From contig NZ_JTLD01000016.1 of NCBI RefSeq assembly GCF_000798815.1, positions 57,326 to 121,325 on the forward strand: 64,000 nt of DNA. The letters run 5' to 3'. Source of the DNA: Alistipes sp. ZOR0009. Lineage in GTDB: Bacteria; Bacteroidota; Bacteroidia; Bacteroidales; ZOR0009. How positions within the stretch are numbered: position 1 is the stretch's first letter; every line of letters begins with the position of its first letter. This document shows positions 1 through 9,353 of the stretch, one piece after another. Under the pieces are notes generated by a model that was not told where the DNA came from, did not search any database, and saw only the letters and a program-made list of their open reading frames with translations. Both the position numbers and the translations under genes were made by a program.

Positions 1-853
1 TAATGCCTAAAAAGAGGTTGGCAAACATCTTAAACTGGCGCTCGAGGTTGATGCCAGATACCGCATCGGGATCGGTGGGGGCTATGCTGTGCTCCTTTTT
101 TAGAATGTCCTTAATCTTCTCCTCCACAACGGATATCTCGATGTTGGGCTTAGAGGTTACCGCCAAAAGGTGCACCTGGTCGCCATAGTTGTAGGCCAGC
201 TGCATGGTGGTGAATGGTAGCACCACGCTTTGGTTCATCCTTCCGTTAATGTTGATTTGGGTTAGTGCTCGTACTACGCCAATTACGGTGTAGTAAATGC
301 CGTTTACCTTAACGGTGGTTCCTATGGGGTTTTCTCCAATTCGGTAGAGGTCTTCGTACACCTTTTCGCCAAGTACCACTACCTTCCTTTTTTGGATAAT
401 GTCTATATCGTTGATGAATCGCCCGTATAGAATCTCTGGCTTATCAATTTTCGCGTAGTCGGGGTTCAACCCTTTGATGTTGTACGATCCCGACTTATCG
501 CCGCGTATGGTATTCTTGGGTGTGCGGCTACCGCCAAAAAGCATTGGCGAAACCAGCTCCACTTCGGGAACCTTACTTTTGATAATCTCAATGTCGTTGG
601 TCTTCATATTCCACGAGCGTCCTTTCCGGAACCCCTTGTAGGGTTCGGTGGTATTGTTGGCCCAGTAAAATATGGAGTTGGTTGCAAACCCTTTGATGCC
701 ATTCATGATACCGTTCTGCATGCCGTTGCCCGAGCCGTACATCACTACCAGCATGAAAATCCCCCAAAAAACGCCGAAGGCTGTAAGGGTGCTTCGCATC
801 TTGTTGCGGGTGATGGTGTCCCATATCTCCTGCCATCTATCTAAATCGAACAT
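1..853 (-). CDS. MacB/FtsX-type ABC transporter permease (partial)
   Basis: This reading frame is open from an ATG at 853 to the left edge, so the C-terminus lies outside the window. The protein begins MFDLDRWQEIWDTITRNK and continues into a hydrophobic segment (TAFGVFWGIFMLVVMYGSGNG), the usual start of MacB/FtsX permeases: one membrane helix and then a large periplasmic domain. It resembles the next gene, with the same WQEI...T...NK...R..LT/F..F.V.WGIFML opening, so the two are paralogous subunits. It lies 21 nt downstream of that gene, behind the ATPase. The inferred role is an inner-membrane subunit of an ABC exporter or efflux pump; the substrate is unknown. Confidence 0.85.
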   Translation of the reverse strand, partial: MFDLDRWQEIWDTITRNKMRSTLTAFGVFWGIFMLVVMYGSGNGMQNGIMNGIKGFATNSIFYWANNTTEPYKGFRKGRSWNMKTNDIEIIKSKVPEVELVSPMLFGGSRTPKNTIRGDKSGSYNIKGLNPDYAKIDKPEILYGRFINDIDIIQKRKVVVLGEKVYEDLYRIGENPIGTTVKVNGIYYTVIGVVRALTQININGRMNQSVVLPFTTMQLAYNYGDQVHLLAVTSKPNIEISVVEEKIKDILKKEHSIAPTDPDAVSGINLERQFKMFANLFLGI

Positions 854-874
854 AGCGGTTTCGTTTTTGGTGGA

Positions 875-2128
875 TTATTCTGCTCGTAGAGCTTCTATCG
901 GTTTAACGGATACGGCTCTTTTGGCAGGAACGTAGCCTGCAATCAGTCCTGCAATAATTAGGATTCCGAGAGCGCTAAGGATAATGCCTACGTCAACCGT
1001 TGGATTTTTGAAGATAACGTTCCCCGATTCCGATGGCTGCTGGTCGATCACAAAGCTAATTGCCTCGGTTATTGCAATGCCAAAGAGCATCCCGAAGTAT
1101 CCGAACGTGGAGGTAATGAGCACCGATTCGATGAGGATCAGCTTAATGATTGAGCCAGGTGTGGCTCCAAGTGCCTTGCGGATGCCAAACTCCTTGGTGC
1201 GCTCCTTCACGGTAATTAGCATGATGTTGCTTACGCCTACAATCCCCGCTATCAGGGTTCCAATGCCTACAATCCATATAAATAGGGAAATGGCGTTGAA
1301 TATGCCCATGGTTTGAATGTAGTTTTGCGAGTTGTTCCATATTCCAAGAGCGCTTCGGTCTTCGGGATTGAAGGTATGGAGGCTGGCAAATCCCTTGCGG
1401 ATGGTTGTGTTGTACTCCTCGTTTTCGTCGGCCGTTTTTAGGCTCGATGCAGATATGATGATACCATCGTACCCTTTCTCCCCAAAGTTGTAAATTGCCT
1501 TAGCAGTCGAAATGGGGATGTATCCTTCGCGCGAGTCGTTGCCGGTTGAGTATTTTACTACGCCAATAATCTTATACATTACGTTGTTGACGTTGACAAA
1601 TTTTCCTACCGGATTTTCGTTTGGGAATAGCACATCCTTTATTTTTTCGTTGATGGCCACCACCTTTCGCTCCTCCCTAATATCCATAAGGTTGATAAAG
1701 CGTCCCATTCCGGGTAGCACTTCAATACCTTCGAGCGATGCGTAGTTGGTGGTTACTCCCAAAAGCGGGTAGGTTCCCGTTCTGTTGCCATTCGAGAAGG
1801 AGGCGTTCTCCGAGGGGTAAAACTTGTAGGCTATGGTATCAACGTATGGAAGCTGCTTCTCTGATAGGAAGATGTCTTTTTCGTTCATCTTCATTCTTTT
1901 GCCGCTCTGGTAGCCGCCGTAAGCCATCGAGGTGGTTCCTGGCCATAGGTAAATGGCATTCTTCGATTCGCTGGCAAAGTTGGAAGTTACGCCATTGCTT
2001 AGCCCATTTCCGGATGCAAGAAGAATGATCAGCATGAAGATGCCCCATGCAACCGCAAAGCCTGTGAAAAATGTCCTTAGCTTGTTCGCCTTTATGGTGG
2101 ACATTATCTCTTGCCATAAATCTAGCAT
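875..2128 (-). CDS. MacB/FtsX-type ABC transporter permease
   Basis: This 417-aa protein has the full MacB/FtsX permease layout. There is an N-terminal membrane helix (about residues 18-42), a periplasmic MacB-core-like domain (about 45-270), and three C-terminal helices with the family motif KERTKEFGIRKALGA at the cytoplasmic loop. It ends in VPAKRAVSVKPIEALRAE, typical of the family. The start codon is 6 nt after the ATPase stop and the paralogous permease follows, so ATPase-permease-permease form one operon. Such systems couple ATP hydrolysis to periplasmic work, for example efflux with a TolC-like channel. No adaptor gene is visible in the window. Confidence 0.9.
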   Translation of the reverse strand: MLDLWQEIMSTIKANKLRTFFTGFAVAWGIFMLIILLASGNGLSNGVTSNFASESKNAIYLWPGTTSMAYGGYQSGKRMKMNEKDIFLSEKQLPYVDTIAYKFYPSENASFSNGNRTGTYPLLGVTTNYASLEGIEVLPGMGRFINLMDIREERKVVAINEKIKDVLFPNENPVGKFVNVNNVMYKIIGVVKYSTGNDSREGYIPISTAKAIYNFGEKGYDGIIISASSLKTADENEEYNTTIRKGFASLHTFNPEDRSALGIWNNSQNYIQTMGIFNAISLFIWIVGIGTLIAGIVGVSNIMLITVKERTKEFGIRKALGATPGSIIKLILIESVLITSTFGYFGMLFGIAITEAISFVIDQQPSESGNVIFKNPTVDVGIILSALGILIIAGLIAGYVPAKRAVSVKPIEALRAE

Positions 2129-2134
2129 GGTGCC

Positions 2135-2806
2135 CTAGTTTTGGGTGATCGATTCTATGATGCCGTCTCTGAGCCTTATGACCTTATCTGTTTTTTCAGA
2201 AACTGCTTTTTCGTGGGTTACGATAATCATGGTCATCCCTTTCTGATTTACATCTTTTAGGATTTCCATCACCTCCTCCGAGGTTTTGCTGTCCAGCGCG
2301 CCGGTTGGTTCGTCGGCAAGTACAATTTGCGGATTGGCAATAAGCGCCCGTGCAATAGCTACCCGCTGCTTTTGGCCTCCCGACATTTCGTTGGGCATAT
2401 GGTGCGCCCACTCCTTCAACCCGAGCATGTCCAAATACTCCATCGCCATGATGTTGCGCTTTTTTCTTCCCACTTTTTGGTAGTAAAGAGGTAGAGCAAC
2501 ATTCTCCATGGCATTCTTAAAGTTAATAAGGTTGAATGATTGAAAGATGAACCCAATCATTTGATTGCGATACTCCGCTGCTCTCTTTTCGCTAAGGTTG
2601 CTGATTAGAACGTCGTTCAGCTTGTAAGCCCCCGTGTCGTAGTTATCCAGTATTCCCAGAATGTTGAGGAGGGTAGATTTTCCAGAGCCTGAGGCTCCCA
2701 TAATCGAAACAAAATCGCCTTTGTGAATATCTAAGTCAATACCTTTTAAGACATGTAACGGACTACCGTTGAAGTATGTCTTGTTGATTCCTTCGAGTTT
2801 TATCAT
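2135..2806 (-). CDS. MacB/LolD-type ABC transporter ATP-binding protein
   Basis: This ATPase subunit belongs to the adjacent permeases. It has Walker A GASGSGKS near residue 40, the signature MSGGQKQRVAIARAL, Walker B IVLADEPTGALDSKT, and the switch histidine in IIVTHE. The insert and size (223 aa) fit the MacB/LolD/FtsE group. An in-frame ATG exists 27 nt further upstream (2833). I chose 2806 because family members begin MIKLEGINKTY directly ahead of the first strand. It is the first gene of the three-gene minus-strand operon, preceded by about 220 nt of noncoding sequence up to dapF. Confidence 0.92.
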   Translation of the reverse strand: MIKLEGINKTYFNGSPLHVLKGIDLDIHKGDFVSIMGASGSGKSTLLNILGILDNYDTGAYKLNDVLISNLSEKRAAEYRNQMIGFIFQSFNLINFKNAMENVALPLYYQKVGRKKRNIMAMEYLDMLGLKEWAHHMPNEMSGGQKQRVAIARALIANPQIVLADEPTGALDSKTSEEVMEILKDVNQKGMTMIIVTHEKAVSEKTDKVIRLRDGIIESITQN

Positions 2807-3034
2807 AACCTGGTTCCGTAATTTTAGCACCAATAAGACGTCTGTGCGCAGTAAAGGTTACAAGTTAAAACACGAGATTTTTGTTGATAGCCGTAAAAAT
2901 GGATGTAAAAAAGATTAAATGGCTATTTTATAGTAGTTTTAAGTAATTTGTTTTAGGTTACGAACTCCCTTTTTTGTGTAGTTGGCTGTTAGCTTAGCGT
3001 GTATTTCGGTAGTGCTTTCTTTGCTGTAAAAGAA

Positions 3035-3058
3035 AAGCCCGAACGTGTCGGGCTTTTT
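3035..3058. terminator. Bidirectional Rho-independent terminator
   Basis: The hairpin AGCCCGA/TCGGGCT with a 5-nt loop is flanked by a T-run on the plus side and A-rich sequence on the other. It lies directly after the dapF stop and most likely ends dapF transcription. Confidence 0.8.
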
Positions 3059-3850
3059 TTATAGGTTGATACTTCCTTCGAATACTTTTTCAGCAGGTCC
3101 TGTAAGCCATACGTTCTTGAAGGTGTTGTCTTCTGTCTTTTCAAAAGACACAGAGAGATAGCCTCCCATAACCTCTACGTTCCATTCGTTTTGGTCGCTT
3201 TCGAGGAAGAGCGCGGTGGCAATGGCCGCAGCAGTGGAGCCCGTTCCGCAAGCTAGCGTTTCATCTTCAACGCCACGCTCAAAGGTTCTAACGAATATTT
3301 CATCTTCAAATATCTCTACAAAGTTGACATTTGTGCCGTTGGGCATGAAGGTTTCGCTGTTTCGGATGGCCTTACCCTCTTCGTAAACATCCATTTCTTC
3401 TAAATCTTCAACAAAGGTAACGTAGTGTGGCGATCCTGTATTGATGAAGTAGTAGTCTTCATGCTCTTCAATTTGGGTAACGTCTATCATTTTTAGGCGT
3501 ACAAGCACCTCTCCATCTTCGTCAGAGAAGTGAGCCTCGTGCAAGCCATCAATGCTGTTGAAAACAACTTTTTCGCCGCTTCCTAACCCCAGCGATTTGG
3601 CAAATACCGAAATGCAGCGGCCTCCATTTCCGCACATGGTGGATTCTTTTCCATCCGAATTGAAGTAGCGCATGAAAAAGTCGTGGTCGTCATCATTTTC
3701 GAGGAGCATTAACCCATCTGCTCCAACTCCAAAATTTCTGTCGCAAAGGAATTCAACGGTTTCTGTTGCTGGCTGAAACTTTCCGTCACGATTGTCGATA
3801 ACTACAAAATCGTTTCCTGCACCTTGGTATTTTACAAAATTTACTCCCAT
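3059..3850 (-). CDS. dapF: Diaminopimelate epimerase
   Basis: DapF converts LL- to meso-diaminopimelate in the cytosol for lysine and peptidoglycan synthesis. The 263-aa protein has GAGNDFVVID at the N-terminus and both catalytic-cysteine motifs: MCGNGGRC (first Cys, near residue 75) and ETLACGTGSTAAA (second Cys, near residue 205). The length is normal for the family. It stands alone, divergent from the htrA gene, with its own terminator. Confidence 0.97.
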   Translation of the reverse strand: MGVNFVKYQGAGNDFVVIDNRDGKFQPATETVEFLCDRNFGVGADGLMLLENDDDHDFFMRYFNSDGKESTMCGNGGRCISVFAKSLGLGSGEKVVFNSIDGLHEAHFSDEDGEVLVRLKMIDVTQIEEHEDYYFINTGSPHYVTFVEDLEEMDVYEEGKAIRNSETFMPNGTNVNFVEIFEDEIFVRTFERGVEDETLACGTGSTAAAIATALFLESDQNEWNVEVMGGYLSVSFEKTEDNTFKNVWLTGPAEKVFEGSINL

Positions 3851-4133
3851 CGTCTCAACTTTTTTGATGTTACTAAGTTAACCTTTTGCCCGAAACTAGG
3901 GTGACGAGGGCTTTTTCTTTGAGTTAATCTGTGTTAGAGTTATTCTTGCACATAATATTTCCCGCAACAGGTTAGTTATTATGCTAGTTGTTTTGGCAAA
4001 CCTTTTGATTATATCACTAATGCTGTGGTTTTGCAGCTTCTATCTGTAGTTGTGCCAAAATGTTATTGTAAGATGCCTTTTTGACAGAAGTAGCAGCATC
4101 TAAATATGAGTGTTAATTAAAAATCAATCACAA

Positions 4134-5591
4134 ATGAAAAGAAGACATTTATTAGGGTTTCTTGTAGCAGCGCTAGTTGGTGGTGCAATCTCTTCAGTTT
4201 TGGTTGTAAGCATCATGCAAAAGAACTTTGTAAAAACTCAAGATCTTTTCGACCCTTCGCTGAAGTATGTTTCAAATCAAAGTGGAGGAAGTGCTGGTGC
4301 CCCCAACTTTACCTATGCAGCCGACCAGACTATCCATAGCGTGGTTCACGTAAAAACGTATTCCTCTCAAAGGGAGGCTCCTGATCCGTTATTGGAGTTT
4401 TTCTTTGGATATCGGCAGGAGCCTAGATCTCAGGATCCGACACCTAGAGGGGCAGGCTCTGGCGTAATTGTAACAAAGGATGGGTATATTGTTACCAACA
4501 ACCACGTGATAGAGGATGCCGAAAAAATAGAGGTCACTTTAAATGACAAGAGAACTTATCAAGCAAAAGTTGTTGGTGCAGATCCCAATACGGATATTGC
4601 ACTATTGAAAATTGACGAGAAAAATTTGCCTTTCATCAAAATGGGAGATTCCGATAATCTTCGGGTTGGTGAGTGGGTTATTGCAGTTGGGAACCCTTTT
4701 AATTTAACTTCTACCGTTACGGCTGGTATTGTTAGCGCTAAGGGCCGTAATTTTCCTGTTCGTCGAGATGGAAATCCGTTTAAAATTGAATCGTACATTC
4801 AAACGGATGCTGTCGTAAATCCAGGAAATTCAGGCGGCGCTTTGGTGAATACTGATGGTGAACTCGTCGGCATTAATACGGCCATATACACTCAAAATGG
4901 AGTTTTTAATGGCTACTCTTTTGCTGTTCCTGTGAGCATTGTAAAAAAGGTTATTTACGATTTAATGGAGTACGGTTCTATCCAGCGGGCATTTCTAGGG
5001 GTTAGCATGAGCGAAATCACCTCAGAAACCTACGATGAACTTAAGCTGAAGGAAGTTGTTAAAGGTGTTTACGTTGCCGCTGTTAATGAAGGTGGTGCAG
5101 CAGCAGATGCAGGCGTGAAAGCGGGAGATATTATTACTGCCATTAATAATGAGGAGATTAACTCTATATCTCAGGTGCAAGAGCAAGTTAGCAGATATCG
5201 TCCAGGAGATAATGTAGAAATTTCTGTAATTCGTGATGGAAAAGTGAAACAATTTAAGGCGACTTTACGTAAAACAGCGGGTGGAGGAATGATGGAGGTC
5301 GCCGAAAATGGCTACTACTCTATCCAAGGTGCCACATTTGCCAATGTTAGCCCACAATTGAAGAATAGCCTAAGGCTGAGGGGCGGAGTTCAGATAGTTG
5401 ACCTTAAAGATGGATTGTTAAAGTCACAGGGAATTCGAAAAGGGCTTATCATATTACGCATAAATAGAGTAGCAATTAGCAGCGTTGAGAATCTCGCTGA
5501 GGTGTTTGCTACTGCTAAAAAGAATCAGGTAGTGACCATTGAAGGCGTTTATCCAAATGGTTTGCAGGCTTTTTATAGCATTGGCATGTAG
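4134..5591 (+). CDS. DegP/HtrA-family periplasmic serine protease
   Basis: This envelope quality-control protease has an N-terminal signal anchor (MKRRHLLGFLVAALVGG). It has a trypsin-like domain with the catalytic triad: His in NNHVIEDA (about residue 123), Asp in PNTDIALLKI (about 153) and Ser in NPGNSGGALV (about 231). A clear PDZ domain (about 275-375) and a second PDZ-like region follow. A GTG 24 nt upstream (4110) would also be in frame; the ATG at 4134 puts the positively charged signal at the N-terminus. The length of 485 aa is typical. The rpoD gene begins 42 nt downstream, so co-transcription is possible. Confidence 0.95.
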   Translation: MKRRHLLGFLVAALVGGAISSVLVVSIMQKNFVKTQDLFDPSLKYVSNQSGGSAGAPNFTYAADQTIHSVVHVKTYSSQREAPDPLLEFFFGYRQEPRSQDPTPRGAGSGVIVTKDGYIVTNNHVIEDAEKIEVTLNDKRTYQAKVVGADPNTDIALLKIDEKNLPFIKMGDSDNLRVGEWVIAVGNPFNLTSTVTAGIVSAKGRNFPVRRDGNPFKIESYIQTDAVVNPGNSGGALVNTDGELVGINTAIYTQNGVFNGYSFAVPVSIVKKVIYDLMEYGSIQRAFLGVSMSEITSETYDELKLKEVVKGVYVAAVNEGGAAADAGVKAGDIITAINNEEINSISQVQEQVSRYRPGDNVEISVIRDGKVKQFKATLRKTAGGGMMEVAENGYYSIQGATFANVSPQLKNSLRLRGGVQIVDLKDGLLKSQGIRKGLIILRINRVAISSVENLAEVFATAKKNQVVTIEGVYPNGLQAFYSIGM

Positions 5592-5633
5592 TTTGTTACG
5601 AGTAAAACACAACACACAAAGGTTTATAATTTC

Positions 5634-6494
5634 ATGAGACAACTTAAGATCACCAAATCGATCACTAACAGAGAGAGCGCTTCGCTAGACAAGTACCTAC
5701 AGGAAATTGGAAAGGAAGAGCTAATCACTGTTGAGGAAGAAGTTGAATTGGCGCAACGGATCAAGAAAGGCGATCAGGTAGCCCTAGAAAAGCTTACCCG
5801 TGCTAATCTTCGTTTCGTGGTATCGGTAGCAAAACAGTACCAAAATCAGGGGCTCAGCCTACCAGACCTTATCAACGAGGGAAACCTTGGGTTGATTAAG
5901 GCTGCTGAAAAATTTGATGAGACTCGTGGTTTTAAATTCATTTCTTACGCGGTTTGGTGGATTCGTCAGTCTATCCTTCAGGCTCTTGCAGAGCAATCGC
6001 GTATTGTACGTTTGCCTTTGAACCAGGTTGGTTCTTTGAATAAGATTAACAAGGCATTTGCAAAGTTTGAGCAAGAAAATGAGCGTACTCCATCACCAGA
6101 AGAGTTGGCCGATGCGCTGGATCTTCCAAAAGAAAAAGTGTCTGATACGCTAAGAGTTGCAGGTCGTCACGTTTCTGTTGATGCTCCTTTTGTTGACGGA
6201 GAAGACAACAGCCTTTTGGACGTTCTTATCAACCCTGACTCTCCAAATGCCGATCGTAGCCTTATCAATGAGTCGTTGGTAAAAGAAATTGAGCGTGCTT
6301 TGGCAACTCTTACTGATAGAGAGAGAGATATTATTCGCCTTTTCTTTGGAATAGGATGTAGCGAGATGACTCTCGAGGAAATTGGTGAGAAATTTGGACT
6401 AACACGCGAGCGCGTGCGACAAATTAAAGAGAAGGCGATCCGTCGTCTTCGTCATAGCACCCGTAGTAAGCATCTTAAGAGTTTTCTTGGATAA
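5634..6494 (+). CDS. rpoD: RNA polymerase primary sigma factor (RpoD/SigA, Bacteroidota type)
   Basis: This is the housekeeping sigma factor. At 286 aa it is the short form seen in Bacteroidota, lacking most of region 1.1. Region 2 is present as [19 protein letters not shown] and the aromatic [13 protein letters not shown]. Region 3 follows, and region 4.2 has the [24 protein letters not shown]. It starts [15 protein letters not shown], as in known orthologues. This factor should read the TAnnTTTG promoters noted elsewhere in the window. Confidence 0.97.
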   Translation: MRQLKITKSITNRESASLDKYLQEIGKEELITVEEEVELAQRIKKGDQVALEKLTRANLRFVVSVAKQYQNQGLSLPDLINEGNLGLIKAAEKFDETRGFKFISYAVWWIRQSILQALAEQSRIVRLPLNQVGSLNKINKAFAKFEQENERTPSPEELADALDLPKEKVSDTLRVAGRHVSVDAPFVDGEDNSLLDVLINPDSPNADRSLINESLVKEIERALATLTDRERDIIRLFFGIGCSEMTLEEIGEKFGLTRERVRQIKEKAIRRLRHSTRSKHLKSFLG

Positions 6495-6515
6495 ATCGTT
6501 ACTAAAAAAAATGAA

Positions 6516-6538
6516 GCCCGCCACTCCAGCGGGCATTT
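6516..6538 (+). terminator. Rho-independent terminator after rpoD
   Basis: The hairpin GCCCGC/GCGGGC is followed by ATTTTA, 22 nt after the rpoD stop. Confidence 0.7.
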
Positions 6539-6554
6539 TACATTGTATAAAAAA

Positions 6555-6580
6555 AGGCATCTAAAACAGATGCCTTTTTT
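6555..6580. terminator. Bidirectional terminator between rpoD and fabI
   Basis: The hairpin AGGCATCT/AGATGCCT has A-run and T-run flanks. It is placed to stop both rpoD and the convergent fabI transcript. Confidence 0.8.
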
Positions 6581-6599
6581 ATGTATTGAACTTAATAAC

Positions 6600-7478
6600 C
6601 TATTCGTTTTTACCGCAATCACATTTTTTTGCCTTGTTGTTCACATCCTTGTACTCAATTTCTAAGCTTTTGTTGTATATGGCCATTGCTCTGGCGCTCA
6701 TACCCATGCTCGAGAATCCTCCGTCGTGAAGAAGGTTTTGCATGGTAACTTTGCGAGTTAGATCTGAGAACAGTGCAATCGTATAATCGGCACATTCTTC
6801 TGCTGTTGCATTTCCAAGTGGAGACATGCGGTCTGAGAAGTCCATTAATCCATCAAAACCCATAATGCCACCTCCTGCGGTTGTCATTGTTGGAGACTGG
6901 GAGATGGTGTTGATGCGTACGTGCTTTTCGCGGCCATAGATATACCCGAAGCTGCGGGCAATAGATTCAAGTAGGGCTTTTGCATCAGCCATATCGTTGT
7001 ACCCATAAAGCGTGCGTTGCGCGGCAACATACGAGTAGGCTACGATCGACCCCCACTCATTCATGGCGTCTAGCTTGCGGCAAACTTGAATAACCTTATG
7101 GAATGAGATTGCTGAAATATCTAACGTTTTTTGAAGATAGTCGTAGTCTAAATCGTCGTAGGTTCTTCCTTTGCGAACGTTTGGAGACATTCCGATTGAG
7201 TGGAGCACAAAATCTAACTTGCCACCTAGTGCTTCCATTGATTCTGAAATCAACCTCTCTAAATCTTTTACGTTGGTTGCATCCGCAAGAATCACTTTGG
7301 AGTTCGTTCTTTCTGCTAGCTCATCAAGTTCTCCAAGACGAAGCGCTACCGGAGTGTTTGTTAGAACGAATGTTGCTCCCTCCTCATGTGCCTTCTCGGC
7401 AACTTTCCATGCAATTGATTTGTCATTAAGGGCTCCGAAGATAATTCCTCTTTTACCCTTTAACAAGTTGTATGACAT
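6600..7478 (-). CDS. fabI: Enoyl-[acyl-carrier-protein] reductase (NADH), FabI type
   Basis: FabI catalyses the last reductive step of fatty-acid elongation. This short-chain dehydrogenase fold has the FabI-specific nucleotide loop (GIIFGALNDKSIAWKVAEKA) rather than a plain GxxxGxG. It has the SIG...Y catalytic context with Y-x6-K in YNDMADAK (about residues 178-185) and the substrate-loop sequence TISQSPTMTTAGGG. The 292-aa length is normal apart from a short Cys-containing tail (KKCDCGKNE). It is a single gene between terminators. Confidence 0.95.
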   Translation of the reverse strand: MSYNLLKGKRGIIFGALNDKSIAWKVAEKAHEEGATFVLTNTPVALRLGELDELAERTNSKVILADATNVKDLERLISESMEALGGKLDFVLHSIGMSPNVRKGRTYDDLDYDYLQKTLDISAISFHKVIQVCRKLDAMNEWGSIVAYSYVAAQRTLYGYNDMADAKALLESIARSFGYIYGREKHVRINTISQSPTMTTAGGGIMGFDGLMDFSDRMSPLGNATAEECADYTIALFSDLTRKVTMQNLLHDGGFSSMGMSARAMAIYNKSLEIEYKDVNNKAKKCDCGKNE

Positions 7479-7498
7479 AGGTATGTAATTTAGTTAAA

Positions 7499-7506
7499 CA
7501 AATATA
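7499..7506 (-). promoter_or_regulatory. Candidate -7 box for fabI
   Basis: On the minus strand the sequence reads TATATTTG, matching the Bacteroidota TAnnTTTG consensus, 21 nt ahead of the fabI start. No good TTTG was found at the -33 distance. Confidence 0.5.
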
Positions 7507-7637
7507 GATATTAAAGCCGATAGCGGCAGAGCGGTTTCTATTAACTTTGATTAAATTGAAATTGGACGTTGTTTAAACTATGAACGGCTGGAAATGTTCA
7601 ATCGTAAAAAAGCGATGGATACTTATTAAAATAAAAA

Positions 7638-7665
7638 GATGGCTTATAAGCGCTATAAACCATCT
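7638..7665 (-). terminator. Terminator downstream of recN
   Basis: The inverted repeat AGATGG...CCATCT has an inner TTATAAGC/GCTATAA-like stem and a T-run on the minus strand (the plus strand shows AAAAA before it). It lies 24 nt after the recN stop. Confidence 0.6.
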
Positions 7666-7689
7666 TTTAAGTCCTATTTCAAGTACTAC

Positions 7690-9342
7690 TTAGCTTTTAA
7701 GAAGTGCTTTGGCATTCTGAATTGCTGCAGGAGTTAAGTTTTGGCCGCTTAACATTTTTGCTATTTCGGTAATTCGTTCTTCTTTTGAAAGCATTTTTAT
7801 TTGCGTCGAAGTGGAGTTGTCGTCGCTTTCTTTGTACACGAAAAAATGGTAGTCTCCTTTACTTGCAATTTGCGGAAGGTGGGTGATATTTATAATCTGA
7901 ATATCCTGAGATACATCTTTTATAATGCCCCCCATTTTATCAGCAACTTCACCCGAAACGCCAGTGTCTATTTCATCAAAGATAATGGTTGGAAGGTCTC
8001 CTTGTTTTGCAAGCAACGTCTTAATGCTAAGCATTAGTCGTGACATTTCTCCGCCAGAGGCCACTTTTGCTACATCCTGAAAGGAAAGCTGCTTATTGGC
8101 CGAAAAGAGAAACTCAATTTTATCAAATCCTGTATTCGTTAGCTCTGATTCTAAATAGTCTATTTTAAACTTTGCAAATGGCATTCCGAGTTCTCCTAGT
8201 TGGGTTGCTATATATTCCGCAATTTTTTCGGATACGGCTTTTCTTTTTTCGGACAACAAAGAGGCCTGTTCGCGTAATTTAAGAAGAAGTTCGTCTGTAA
8301 GCTGGCGCTGAGCCGCAATTTGTTCTTCTGAGTTGGATATTTGAGAAATTTTCTTGTCTAAGCTGTTGCGAAGCTCTATGAGCTCAAAAATAGAGGTTAC
8401 CCTGTGCTTTTGCTGTAGGGAATAGATTAGATCAAGTCGCTCCTTTACCGTGGCCAATCGTTCTGGATTCATCTCTATTTTTTCATTTAAATCCTGAATC
8501 TCTTGGCTTATATCTTTAAGTTCGATAGTAGTACTGTCAATCCTTTCTAATAGCGCTTCCGACCTGTGGAATACCTCTTTGATTCTTTTTAAGGACTGAT
8601 GGCAATTCTTAAGGATTGTCAGAACTGAGCCTTCTGCTTCAGAAATGGCTTCAGAACAGAACTGCAATTCCGATTTTATGGTTTCCGCATTCGATAGCTC
8701 GCGTTCTTCTTCTTCAAGAACTTGCTGTTCGCCATCTACAAGCTTTGCATCATGCAGCTGCTGGAATTGGAATGAGTAGTAGTCAAAATCGTTCGCATTC
8801 TTTTTCTGTTCATCAATAAGCTGTTGTAATTTTTGTTCTTCCTTCTTATAGCTGGAGAATTTTTGCTGGTAGTTGGTAAGTAAGTCTGAGTTGCCAGCTA
8901 CTACATCAACAACATTTAGCTGAAATTGATGATTCGAAAGATGCAGGGTCTCATGTTGAGAGTGAATATCTATAAGCTTTAGACCTAAATCCCGAAGGGT
9001 TGTTAGGTTTACCGGGATGTCGTTGATGTACGCGCGCGACTTTCCGCTTGGGGTGATAATTCTTCTAACTGCTGTTTGCTTTTCAAAATCGATGTCGTTT
9101 TCCTCAAAAAATGCTTTAAGATTCATTTTTTCGATGTCGAAAATGCCTTCGATTACGCAGTTTTTCTCATTATCCTTTAGGGCAGAGGTGTCGGCTCGTT
9201 GTCCAAGTATGAGCCCAAGCGCTCCAAGCAGGATAGATTTTCCGGCACCTGTTTCGCCAGTAATAATGTTAAGTCCCGACTTGAATTCTATTTCAAGTTT
9301 TTCTATAAGGGCATAGTTTTCTACAGATAACGATTGAAGCAT
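7690..9342 (-). CDS. recN: DNA repair protein RecN
   Basis: This SMC-like ATPase acts in double-strand break repair. Walker A GETGAGKS (about residues 29-36) follows the start MLQSLSVENYALIEKLEIEF. Long heptad-rich coiled coils span about 160-370. The C-terminal half-ATPase has SGGEMSRLMLSIK, the Walker B region TIIFDEIDTGVSGEVADKMG and INITHLPQIASKGDYHF. The 550-aa length is standard. It is the last gene of the minus-strand block that begins with bamD. Confidence 0.96.
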   Translation of the reverse strand: MLQSLSVENYALIEKLEIEFKSGLNIITGETGAGKSILLGALGLILGQRADTSALKDNEKNCVIEGIFDIEKMNLKAFFEENDIDFEKQTAVRRIITPSGKSRAYINDIPVNLTTLRDLGLKLIDIHSQHETLHLSNHQFQLNVVDVVAGNSDLLTNYQQKFSSYKKEEQKLQQLIDEQKKNANDFDYYSFQFQQLHDAKLVDGEQQVLEEEERELSNAETIKSELQFCSEAISEAEGSVLTILKNCHQSLKRIKEVFHRSEALLERIDSTTIELKDISQEIQDLNEKIEMNPERLATVKERLDLIYSLQQKHRVTSIFELIELRNSLDKKISQISNSEEQIAAQRQLTDELLLKLREQASLLSEKRKAVSEKIAEYIATQLGELGMPFAKFKIDYLESELTNTGFDKIEFLFSANKQLSFQDVAKVASGGEMSRLMLSIKTLLAKQGDLPTIIFDEIDTGVSGEVADKMGGIIKDVSQDIQIINITHLPQIASKGDYHFFVYKESDDNSTSTQIKMLSKEERITEIAKMLSGQNLTPAAIQNAKALLKS

Positions 9343-9353
9343 GGTACTATCCG